From Candidatus Rifleibacteriota bacterium (GTDB lineage: Bacteria > Muiribacteriota > Ozemobacteria > Ozemobacterales > Ozemobacteraceae), in NCBI GenBank assembly GCA_024710355.1, contig JANJUX010000033.1, forward strand, positions 285,206 through 349,205: 64,000 bases of DNA, read 5' to 3'. Below, one piece after another: positions 27,321-34,343 of the stretch. A program made the translations under genes and the position numbers. The notes below the pieces were generated by a model, which was not told the DNA's origin, did not search any database, and saw nothing but the letters and a program-made list of their open reading frames with translations. How positions within the stretch are numbered: the first letter of the stretch is position 1; each line of letters begins with the position of its first letter.

Positions 27321-27367
27321 TTATATATATAAAATTATAAAAAGTATATTTATATATATAAAAATTA
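27321..27367. promoter_or_regulatory. Twin 12-bp AT palindromes, candidate RtcR enhancer
   Basis: TTATATATATAA occurs at 27321-27332 and again at 27350-27361. Each copy is a perfect palindrome and each is followed by AAATTA or AAAATTA, so the match extends to about 17 bases. Start-to-start spacing is 29 bp. They lie about 80-115 bp upstream of the -24/-12 promoter, where sigma-54 activators usually bind, and nowhere else in the window did I notice such a pair. Assignment to RtcR is inference. Confidence 0.5.
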
Positions 27368-27437
27368 GCGGTTTTATCTGACTGATATGTCGCGAAGAGC
27401 GGCTTTTGATGATGAATTTGGCAAGAAAAATGAAACA

Positions 27438-27453
27438 TGGCACGGCGGTTGCA
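27438..27453 (+). promoter_or_regulatory. Sigma-54 (-24/-12) promoter of the rtc operon
   Basis: TGGCAC, five bases, TTGCA: an exact match to the sigma-54 consensus with correct GG-to-GC spacing. Transcription should begin near 27464, 77 bases ahead of the tRNA-like RNA and about 535 bases ahead of the slipin gene. The divergent rtcR gene is 280 bp away. Confidence 0.9.
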
Positions 27454-27540
27454 AATATAAGCTTGTCTGTTGATTCGACCACGCCGATGCCCGCCCTGTG
27501 GGTAAGGGTATTTCGGTCCTGGTTTGAAGGTGATGCAGAC

Positions 27541-27613
27541 ATCTGGATAGCTCATCGGGTAGAGCAATGGCCTCATAAGCCATCGGCAGCAGGTTCGAAT
27601 CCTGTTCCAGCTT
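27541..27613 (+). tRNA. tRNA-like RNA with CAU anticodon, within the rtc operon leader
   Basis: A 73-base cloverleaf: D stem GCTC/GAGC with GGG in the loop; anticodon stem ATGGC/GCCAT (perfect) with loop CTCATAA and anticodon CAT at 27574-27576; five-base variable loop; T stem GCAGG/CCTGT with loop TTCGAAT. The acceptor stem is imperfect (ATCTGGA against TCCAGCT gives a U2-C71 mismatch), base 73 is U instead of the usual A of tRNA-Met, the 15-48 pair is U-A instead of purine-pyrimidine, and no CCA is encoded. The anticodon loop matches elongator tRNA-Met. It follows the sigma-54 promoter by about 77 bases, so it would be induced together with the repair enzymes. It may be a true tRNA-Met or a tRNA-like decoy or reporter. 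Confidence 0.75.
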
Positions 27614-27614
27614 A

Positions 27615-27970
27615 CTGCTTTAACAAAAGCAGCCTATCGCCTGAGGAGTGACCGGGGATTCTGCCGGGCCCGATCTGTCTGATCGAAGTTCTGCCAGGGT
27701 TCTGAACTGAAAAGCCTGCGGGCTTTCCGAAAAGAACCAGGCTGCGGTCAGTGCGGTGAAGGTAGCCGGCCCGGGGGTCATGCAGACAGCAGATATCGCT
27801 CGCCGCGACGGGTATCGAGGTGGTTTTTCCGGCGACTGCCGACCAGGCAGGCCCGAAAGACCGGCGAAATATTCGCAGGCCGGCTCAAGCTGTTTCCATC
27901 GCCGGGTGGCTGGCCGATGAACCGGTTGTTCCGATGGCACTGCCAGATTCCGGCTTGTAAAAAGCCGCTG
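27615..27970 (+). ncRNA. Hairpin-rich leader RNA between the tRNA-like element and slipin
   Basis: No convincing reading frame is present in this 385-base gap. Visible stems are CTGCTTT/AAAGCAG at 27615-27632 (7 bp, loop AACA, directly after the tRNA 3' end and without a T-run), CGATC/GATCG at 27671-27685, a two-level stem GGTTCT/AGAACC enclosing AAAGCC/GGCTTT at 27698-27738, a GATATCGC-type stem near 27791-27815 and CCGGC/GCCGG near 27861-27883. It may be a second small RNA or a processing/translation-control leader. Functional assignment is inference. Confidence 0.4.
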
Positions 27971-27998
27971 TAGATAAAGCTCAGAAGGGAGAAAAAAT

Positions 27999-29096
27999 AT
28001 GATCAGACTGGTAAGAGTTAAAAATGCGGAAGTGGGCCTGCGGTTTAGAAACGGTCGCCTGGTTGAGGCCCTGCAGCCGGGCTGGTATCTTGCCAGAACC
28101 ATTCTGGACGAAACTGTCGATGTGCTGCGTGAAAAGGACCTGTTTGTCTGGCATGAAGAAATCGACCAGATTGCTAAAACCGGTGTGCTCGGTGACCGGG
28201 TTGTAACGGTCGATCTCAAAGACAATCAACGGGCGCTTCTCTGGGTCGATGAACGCTTCTATACGGTTCTGGGTACCGGTCGTCAGCTGATCTGGAAAAC
28301 CCAGAAAAATATCAGAATCGAAGAATTCACCGTTGAAGACCCGCGTTTAGAACACCGTCAGCTGTTTAAAATTGGCAAAGCGCCGATGGCGAAGGAACTG
28401 CTCGAAGCGGTTCAGGTTGAACAGGGTGAAACCTGCGTTTATTTTCGTGACGGCAAATTTGTCGCCGAGCTTGAGCCTGGCTTTTATGCCTTCTGGAAAA
28501 ACATTTCGGCCCTGAAGTTCATTATGGTCAGCCGCAAGGAAAAAGTTCTCGACCTTTCGGGCCAGGAAATCATCACCGCTGATAAAGTCAGTCTGCGGCT
28601 TAATGCAGTTGCCAGCTTCAGAATCAGAGATGCTCTGAAATCGGTTTCGGTCAGCGAATCGGCCGAGACAGCGCTTTATCGCGAATGTCAGCTGATCATG
28701 CGCGCGGTGGTCGGCGCACGCAAAATTGATGAAATGCTTGCCGCCAAAGATCAGCTCGCTGAAGAAATCTCGGCGGCGCTTAAGAGCAAAGCCGAAGCTT
28801 ATGGTATCGAAATCTGCGGTTTTGGTATCAAAGACATCATTCTGCCGGGCAAGATGCGTGAAATAATGAACCGCGTCGTGGCTGCGCAGAAAGAGGCAGA
28901 AGCGAACCAGATCATCAGGCGCGAAGAAACCGCTGCCACTAGAAGCCAGTGCAATACCGCAAAGATGCTCGAAGCGAACCCAACTTTGATGCGGCTGCGC
29001 GAACTCGAACTGATCGAAAAGGTTGCCGAAAAATCGACGCTGAAACTGGTTCTCGGCGAAAAAGGCCTGAGCGAAAAACTGCTGAACCTGCTTTGA
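27999..29096 (+). CDS. Slipin (SPFH/band-7 family) of the rtc operon
   Basis: 365 residues with AAGGGAG upstream. Two tandem beta-rich N-terminal segments (about 1-60 and 140-185: RFRNGRLVEALQPGWYL and YFRDGKFVAELEPGFYAFW) precede the SPFH core (about 185-310: GQEIITADKVSLRLNAVASF, then YGIEICGFGIKDIILPGKM) and a coiled-coil tail. Unlike classical slipins there is no clear N-terminal transmembrane helix. Comparative genomics has placed SPFH/slipin genes in some bacterial rtc operons, where they are thought to organise repair or membranes. Here it is the first protein-coding gene after the sigma-54 promoter; rtcA follows 217 bases later. Confidence 0.85.
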   Translation: MIRLVRVKNAEVGLRFRNGRLVEALQPGWYLARTILDETVDVLREKDLFVWHEEIDQIAKTGVLGDRVVTVDLKDNQRALLWVDERFYTVLGTGRQLIWKTQKNIRIEEFTVEDPRLEHRQLFKIGKAPMAKELLEAVQVEQGETCVYFRDGKFVAELEPGFYAFWKNISALKFIMVSRKEKVLDLSGQEIITADKVSLRLNAVASFRIRDALKSVSVSESAETALYRECQLIMRAVVGARKIDEMLAAKDQLAEEISAALKSKAEAYGIEICGFGIKDIILPGKMREIMNRVVAAQKEAEANQIIRREETAATRSQCNTAKMLEANPTLMRLRELELIEKVAEKSTLKLVLGEKGLSEKLLNLL

Positions 29097-29136
29097 TAGT
29101 GACCAGTGGTTTGTCAAAGTCGAATCTGTAATTTTG

Positions 29137-29224
29137 CCGTCATTCCCGCGAAGGCGGGAATCTCATCGATAAGGCTTAGATCCCTGCCTGTACCCGTTCC
29201 GGGCATAAACGCAGGGATGATGAA
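29137..29224. repeat. Palindromic repeat, copy 1
   Basis: Begins CCGTCATTCCCGC, contains the hairpin TTCCCGC/GCGGGAA, then GATCCCTGC, an inner CCCG/CGGG hairpin and GCAGGGATGATGA. Shares its ends and layout with copies at 36031-36098 and 53266-53348. It lies between slipin and rtcA and might act as a transcript-processing or stability element. Confidence 0.75.
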
Positions 29225-29313
29225 AATCCAGGCTTGTGAGAGGGTATGTTGGTGTTAAGGACTTGGTTGACGACGGCGTGGACTATTCTGGTTTAGAATT
29301 GAGAGAGAAAAAT

Positions 29314-30345
29314 ATGGAAACAAAAATGATAACAATCGATGGTTCGATGGGCGAAGGTGGCGGCCAGGTTCTGCGCACTGCACTGGCGTTGTCGGCCTGC
29401 ACCGGCAAGGCGTTTACGATCGAGAAGATTCGGGCGAAACGCAAAAAGCCTGGCCTGATGCGTCAGCATCTGACCTGCGTGCATGCGGCCCAGGAAATCT
29501 GCTCAGCCGAAATCAGCGGTGACGCGATTTCTTCGCAGCAGCTGGTCTTCAAGCCTGGCTTCGTGCTCTCCGACGACTACCACTTTGCGGTAGGCAGTGC
29601 CGGCAGCGCAATGCTGGTGCTGCAGACGGTTTTGCCGCCACTGCTGCTGGCCTCGCACCCGTCGAAAGTGGTAATCGAGGGCGGCACCCACAACCCGCTT
29701 TCGCCGACTTTTCATTATGTCAGTGAAGTGTTTCTGCCAATGATCAGACGCTTTGGCGGCGATTGTAAGATTGAATTACTCAGCTGGGGGTTTTTTCCGG
29801 CCGGTGGTGGCAAGGTTGAACTGACTGTCAACCCGGTGAGAAAGCCGGCGCAGTTGCATCTCAGCCGCACCGGCAGTCTGCAGGCCGCTTCAGTTCTTGC
29901 GGCCGTTGCAAAAATCCCCTGGGAAATCGCCGACGACGAAAGCAAGGCAATGGTGAAAGCGGCACGGTTTCCGGTTACAGAGAAGAAGGCGATTGTGGTC
30001 GAATCATCTGGCCCGGGCAATGTCGCCATGATCAGGCTCGATTTTGAACATGGTTCTGCTATGTTTACCGGTTTCGGCGAGCTTGGCGTGTCGCGCCGCA
30101 AGGTTGCGGCTCTGGCATATACTGCCGCCAATCTTTTCTTTGCCTCAGAAGCTGCAATTGACGAACATCTCGCCGATCAGATTCTGATTCCGATGGCGCT
30201 TGCCGGCGGTGGCAGTTTCACGACGACCGAGCCTTCGCTGCACACGACCACCAATCTGCAGGTAATCGAAAAATTTCTGCCGGTTAAAGCAGCTGTCAGC
30301 CAGATAAACGACAAACTCTGGAAGATTGAAATCATGTCCCTGTGA
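29314..30345 (+). CDS. rtcA: RNA 3'-terminal phosphate cyclase
   Basis: 343 residues. Converts RNA 3'-phosphates to 2',3'-cyclic phosphates with ATP through an adenylyl-enzyme intermediate. The start METKMITIDGSMGEGGGQVL matches the family N-terminus (GEGGGQ nucleotide loop); longer starts would read through the palindromic repeat. Other marks are KPGLMRQHLTCV, GGTHNPLSPT and, near the end, AGGGSFTTTEPSLHTTTN, in which His310 aligns with the active-site His309 of the E. coli enzyme. Length is that of the family. rtcB follows after 16 bases. In the Rtc pathway its product end is a substrate for RtcB. Confidence 0.95.
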   Translation: METKMITIDGSMGEGGGQVLRTALALSACTGKAFTIEKIRAKRKKPGLMRQHLTCVHAAQEICSAEISGDAISSQQLVFKPGFVLSDDYHFAVGSAGSAMLVLQTVLPPLLLASHPSKVVIEGGTHNPLSPTFHYVSEVFLPMIRRFGGDCKIELLSWGFFPAGGGKVELTVNPVRKPAQLHLSRTGSLQAASVLAAVAKIPWEIADDESKAMVKAARFPVTEKKAIVVESSGPGNVAMIRLDFEHGSAMFTGFGELGVSRRKVAALAYTAANLFFASEAAIDEHLADQILIPMALAGGGSFTTTEPSLHTTTNLQVIEKFLPVKAAVSQINDKLWKIEIMSL

Positions 30346-30361
30346 AACAGGAGGAACGAAA

Positions 30362-31594
30362 ATGGAATGGATCAAAGATAAAAAAAGCATCGCGCCTGAC
30401 GCGCATGTGGCGATAAAATCATGGTGTTCAGAACTCGAGCCTGACGCTTTCAAGCAGGCTGCCGATCTTGCTTCGCACCCTTCGGTCGATATGCATGTTG
30501 CCTTGATGCCTGACTGCCATGTCGGCTACGGCATGCCGATTGGTGGCGTCATTGCCTGTGGTTCGGCGGTGATTCCGAATGCGGTCGGCGTTGATATCGG
30601 CTGCGGCATGGGGGCCATAAAAACCAGTATCATGTTCGATCAGATCGGCGATATGCGGCAGATCAGAGCCATTCTCGATGGTGTCAAGAAGCTGGTTCCG
30701 GTCGGCGAAGGCAACAGCCATCGCCAGGCCCAGTCATGGGATGGCTTTGAAGCTTACGAGGCCGAAATCGCAGGCAAAATGCCGGGCTGGTTCGAAAAAG
30801 ACGGGTTTGGCCATGATCGCAAGAATCTCGGCACTCTTGGTGGCGGCAACCACTTCATCGAACTGCAGGTAAGCGAAGAGGGCCGTGTCTGGATGATGCT
30901 GCACTCAGGCTCACGCAATCTCGGCTATCGCATTGCGGCTTATTACAACAAGCTGGCGCAACAGTTGAATGAAAAATGGCATGCGAAGGTTCCAGGCAAG
31001 GATCTGGCCTTTCTTCCGGCAGATGCTGATGAAGGCGATGCTTATGTCAGAGACATGAACTTTGCGCTGCGTTATGCTCTCGAAAACCGGTCGCGCATGA
31101 TGGGCGCGTTTAAGCAGGTGCTGCGCGAACATTTTCCCGATGTTGTCTTTATTGAAGAAATCAATATTCATCATAACTATGCGGCCCGCGAAAACCACTT
31201 CGGCCGCAATGTCTGGGTGCATCGCAAAGGCGCAACCTCGGCGCGCAAAGACGAGCTGGGCATAATTCCTGGAAGCATGGGCGCCTTCTCTTATATCGTG
31301 CGCGGGCTGGGCAACCCCGAGTCGTTCACCTCTTGTTCGCATGGTGCCGGGCGCCGCATGGGCCGCAAGGAAGCCAGCCGCAATCTGACCCTGGAAGAAT
31401 GTAACCGCGCCATGGAAGGTATCGTCTTCGACCGCTGGCAAAAAGCCGGCGGCCACGGCAAAAAGAAGGGCGAAACCTTCGACTTTGGCGAAGCGCCTCA
31501 GGCCTACAAAGACATCGACACCGTCATGCGCAGCCAGAAAGACCTCGTAGAACCGCTGGTGAAACTGCGCCCCCTCGGCGTCATCAAAGGCTGA
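30362..31594 (+). CDS. rtcB: RNA-splicing ligase RtcB
   Basis: 410 residues. Mn/GTP-dependent ligase that joins 2',3'-cyclic or 3'-phosphate RNA ends to 5'-OH ends. AGGAGG precedes the ATG at 30362. Family motifs: MPDCHVGYGMPIGG (metal Cys), NAVGVDIGCGMGA, LGGGNHFIELQ, MLHSGSRNLG, HHNYA and SCSHGAGRRMGRKEA, where His327 corresponds to the guanylylated His337 of E. coli. The C-terminal VIKG is conserved. Last gene of the sigma-54 unit. No archease gene (a common RtcB activator) and no Ro/Rsr gene lies nearby. Confidence 0.96.
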   Translation: MEWIKDKKSIAPDAHVAIKSWCSELEPDAFKQAADLASHPSVDMHVALMPDCHVGYGMPIGGVIACGSAVIPNAVGVDIGCGMGAIKTSIMFDQIGDMRQIRAILDGVKKLVPVGEGNSHRQAQSWDGFEAYEAEIAGKMPGWFEKDGFGHDRKNLGTLGGGNHFIELQVSEEGRVWMMLHSGSRNLGYRIAAYYNKLAQQLNEKWHAKVPGKDLAFLPADADEGDAYVRDMNFALRYALENRSRMMGAFKQVLREHFPDVVFIEEINIHHNYAARENHFGRNVWVHRKGATSARKDELGIIPGSMGAFSYIVRGLGNPESFTSCSHGAGRRMGRKEASRNLTLEECNRAMEGIVFDRWQKAGGHGKKKGETFDFGEAPQAYKDIDTVMRSQKDLVEPLVKLRPLGVIKG

Positions 31595-31724
31595 TCTGCA
31601 GAACTTCCGCCGCAGTTGATCAGAGGCGGTATTGATATGCCCTCCCGGTGAGTAATTGCCTTATTGCTGCGAAAAAGCATGTCATTTCTGCGAAGACATG
31701 GATTTAAGACGTTATTGATAAGAT

Positions 31725-31766
31725 TCCCGCTTGTATCCCTCCGGGGGTATGGGCGGGCTTTTTTAT
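31725..31766 (+). terminator. Terminator of the rtc operon
   Basis: CCCGC at 31726-31730 pairs with GCGGG at 31753-31757 with further internal pairing (ATCCC/GGGTAT type), followed by CTTTTTTATT. It ends at the stop codon of the convergent hrpB gene. Confidence 0.7.
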
Positions 31767-34342
31767 TGCTTCAGGTGGCGTTCGAGCTGTTTTTTGGTGC
31801 CTTTGAAGGGGGTGGCTTTGTCGGGCTCGTCAGGCCAGGGGTGCCTTGGGTAGCGTCCCTTGAGCTCGCCGACGACCTGTTTGTAGCCGGTTTTCCAGAA
31901 TGAGGCGAGGTCGGCGGTGATCTGCACCGGACGGCCGGCGGGCGAGAGCAGGTGTACCAGCATTGGTTGCTCGCCGTTGCATACGGCCGGAGTCGTGGCG
32001 AGACCGAAAAGTTCCTGAATTTTCACTGCGAGAACTGGTTGGCCATCGGACTGATACTGAATTCTGACGCTGCTGCCAGAAGGCACCTCGTATCTTTCGG
32101 GAACCAGCTTTTCGAACTGCTCACGGCGGTTCCAGGGGAGCTGCTGCAGATAAAGCTGCGCCAGCGACTGTTTCTGCAGATCGGCGAAACTTCGGCAATG
32201 TCGGGCTATCGCTTCAATCTGCTGCAGCAGCCAGTCTCGATCGAGAGCCGGGAAATCGCGGCCGGCGGCGCTGCGCTTAAGCAGAGCGATACGACCCATG
32301 AACTCAGCGTTATCTGGGTCTTCGAGATTCATTGCCCGATTAAGGTCGTTGGCAGCGGCCTGCAAAAGGGTTTTACCGGCTTCGATAGCGTCGCTTTCCC
32401 TGATTTGTGTTTCGCGGTCGGTCAGCAGCAGTTTGCCATACCAGAGACGCTCGCGGGCAGCGACTTTCTGATTCTGCTGATTGAAAAAGATTTCGCGGGC
32501 CGGCTGGCAGGGCGCGCCATCGCCGTTTTTCAGCCATTCGGGGTTGATGGCGCAGCCGAGAAAGATGCGTCCGTCGTTGGTGGCGGCCCGCAGCCGCGCG
32601 TCAACTCTGAGAGCGAGGATGAATTCGTGACTTTTCAGCAGCCCGTTCGAACTCAGGCTCAGGCCCTGCCCGCTGCAGATGGTATAAGCAGTCGACCCCT
32701 GGCCGCCACGGCGCATGCAGACCCGATCGGGAAAAGCGCTCAACAGCGCCCGGTGCAGCAGGTCACGGGGGCTGATTTTTGCTGGTGGTGCAACCCGCAG
32801 CTGTTCGGGTTTCAGCAGGTCGAGAAGCTGTTTTTGTGCCTTTTCGATACGCCAGACGGCGTTGCGGTCGAGCCGGTAGCTGCTGCCATTGCGGTTGCCC
32901 GGTTCGAGCAGTTCGAGGCGCAGGTCGAGGTCGGGGTCTGTGGCATTGCCGCCCGCACAACCGTCGCCACCGGAAAAATCACTCAAAATTATGTCTTTTT
33001 CAGCGATCAATGCCGCAGCCAGCGCTGCGGTTCGGGCAACGCCGCTTTCAGCAGCAGTCAGCAGCATGCGTGCCAGTCGTGGTTCGACCGGCAGTTCGCA
33101 TATCTGTCGGCCGAGCGGAGTAACGTGCAGTCCGGCATCGACGGCGTGCAGCATCTGCAGCAGTTCGATGGCCCGGCTGATTTTTTCTTCGCCCGGGCTT
33201 TGCAGCCATTTGAAAGCATGCGGGTCGGGGCAGCCCCAGCTGAAAAGTTCGAGAATCGTCGGTGTCGGGTCGGTTCTGATAATTTCAGGTTCTTCGTTTT
33301 CGGCAAGCTGCTCATGTTCCGCTTTGCTCCAGAATCTTATGGCCCGCCCCGGCCGCAGGCGGCCGGCACGGCCGGCCCGCTGTTTTGCCGAGGCTCTGCT
33401 GATGCGCTGCATTTCGAGTTTTTCGAGACCGGTCTGGGCATCGAAATTCTGGCGACGGCACCAGCCCGTGTCGATGACGGTGGTTATACCATCGATGGTG
33501 AGCGAGGTTTCGGCGATGTTGGTGCTGAGAATAATGCGCGGCACATCGGAAGGCTGCAGTGCGGCTTCCTGGTCTTCGATACTCATCGAGCCATGCAAAG
33601 CAAGAATCCGGTGCCTGGCTGCCGCCGATTTGCCTTCAAGAGCCTGTTGCACGGTTTTTATTTCGCCGGCGCCCGGCAGAAAGACCAGGTATTCTTCTTT
33701 TGTCTCTGAATTTGCGAGGATTTCGGCAATTGCTTCGGCGGCGGCTGTGAATTGGTCGCGCCCGCCAGGTATCGTTCGCCACTGCACGTCGACCGGGTAT
33801 AGAAAGCCTTTGCCGGCGACCGTGACGGCCCCGTCGAGATAGTTTTCGACCATGGCGGTGTCGATGGTTGCCGACATGACCATAATGCGCAGATCGGGGC
33901 GCACCTCGCGTTTTATTTCGCGGCACAGAGCCAGGCAGAGATCGGCGTGAACACTGCGTTCGTGAAATTCATCGAAAATGACGAGCCCTACGTCTTCAAG
34001 CAGCGGGTCTTTCTGCAGCCGCCTGGTCAGAATGCCTTCAGTGAGAACTTCGATGCGGGTGTCGCGGCCGATATTCGAGCTGAAGCGAACGTTGTGACCG
34101 ATTACCCGTCCCGGTGCAGAACCGTCGAGGCTGGCCATGCGTCTGGCAATGGCGACAGCAGCGACCCGGCGGGGTTGCAGCATCAGTATGCGTGATTTCC
34201 CTAGCCAGGGCTCGTTTTTTAGTGCCAGAGGCACGATGGTCGATTTGCCAGCGCCTGGTTCGGCCGTTAGAACGACATCTTTGCCTGCCTGCAGAGAGGT
34301 TTTTATTGCAGGCAAACTGTCTTCTACCGGAAAGCGTCGCAT
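31763..34342 (-). CDS. hrpB: ATP-dependent RNA helicase HrpB
   Basis: 859 residues from the ATG at 34342 (MRRFPVEDSLPAIKTSL), which matches the family N-terminus; in-frame ATGs at 34408, 34384 and 34378 are alternatives, and none has a good Shine-Dalgarno. DEAH-type helicase core: Walker A AEPGAGKST, QPRRVAA, DEFHERS (DEFH box), SATID, then STNIAETSLTIDGI and QRAGRAGRLRPG. The HrpB-specific C-terminal region follows (about 500-859, ending RYPRHPWPDEP and a Lys-rich tail). The physiological RNA substrate of HrpB is not known. It lies directly after the membrane spermidine-synthase-like gene (1-base gap), so the two may be co-transcribed. Confidence 0.9.
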   Translation of the reverse strand: MRRFPVEDSLPAIKTSLQAGKDVVLTAEPGAGKSTIVPLALKNEPWLGKSRILMLQPRRVAAVAIARRMASLDGSAPGRVIGHNVRFSSNIGRDTRIEVLTEGILTRRLQKDPLLEDVGLVIFDEFHERSVHADLCLALCREIKREVRPDLRIMVMSATIDTAMVENYLDGAVTVAGKGFLYPVDVQWRTIPGGRDQFTAAAEAIAEILANSETKEEYLVFLPGAGEIKTVQQALEGKSAAARHRILALHGSMSIEDQEAALQPSDVPRIILSTNIAETSLTIDGITTVIDTGWCRRQNFDAQTGLEKLEMQRISRASAKQRAGRAGRLRPGRAIRFWSKAEHEQLAENEEPEIIRTDPTPTILELFSWGCPDPHAFKWLQSPGEEKISRAIELLQMLHAVDAGLHVTPLGRQICELPVEPRLARMLLTAAESGVARTAALAAALIAEKDIILSDFSGGDGCAGGNATDPDLDLRLELLEPGNRNGSSYRLDRNAVWRIEKAQKQLLDLLKPEQLRVAPPAKISPRDLLHRALLSAFPDRVCMRRGGQGSTAYTICSGQGLSLSSNGLLKSHEFILALRVDARLRAATNDGRIFLGCAINPEWLKNGDGAPCQPAREIFFNQQNQKVAARERLWYGKLLLTDRETQIRESDAIEAGKTLLQAAANDLNRAMNLEDPDNAEFMGRIALLKRSAAGRDFPALDRDWLLQQIEAIARHCRSFADLQKQSLAQLYLQQLPWNRREQFEKLVPERYEVPSGSSVRIQYQSDGQPVLAVKIQELFGLATTPAVCNGEQPMLVHLLSPAGRPVQITADLASFWKTGYKQVVGELKGRYPRHPWPDEPDKATPFKGTKKQLERHLKQ

Positions 34343-34343
34343 T

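Noticed and set aside
27615..27632. Terminator after the tRNA-like RNA
   Set aside because: The stem is stable but is followed by GCCTATCGCC rather than a T-run, and the operon genes continue downstream.
27620..28225. A 201-codon minus-strand frame over the rtc leader and slipin start
   Set aside because: Ser/Arg/Pro-rich composition and overlap with the structured leader and the slipin N-terminus; no family resemblance.
29236..29313. Longer N-terminus for RtcA
   Set aside because: It would add residues from the end of the palindromic repeat region; the family N-terminus begins at the ATG at 29314.
31952..33709. A 585-codon open frame antisense to hrpB
   Set aside because: It mirrors the helicase codons, has low-complexity composition, no Shine-Dalgarno and no recognisable domain, whereas hrpB on the other strand has all helicase motifs.
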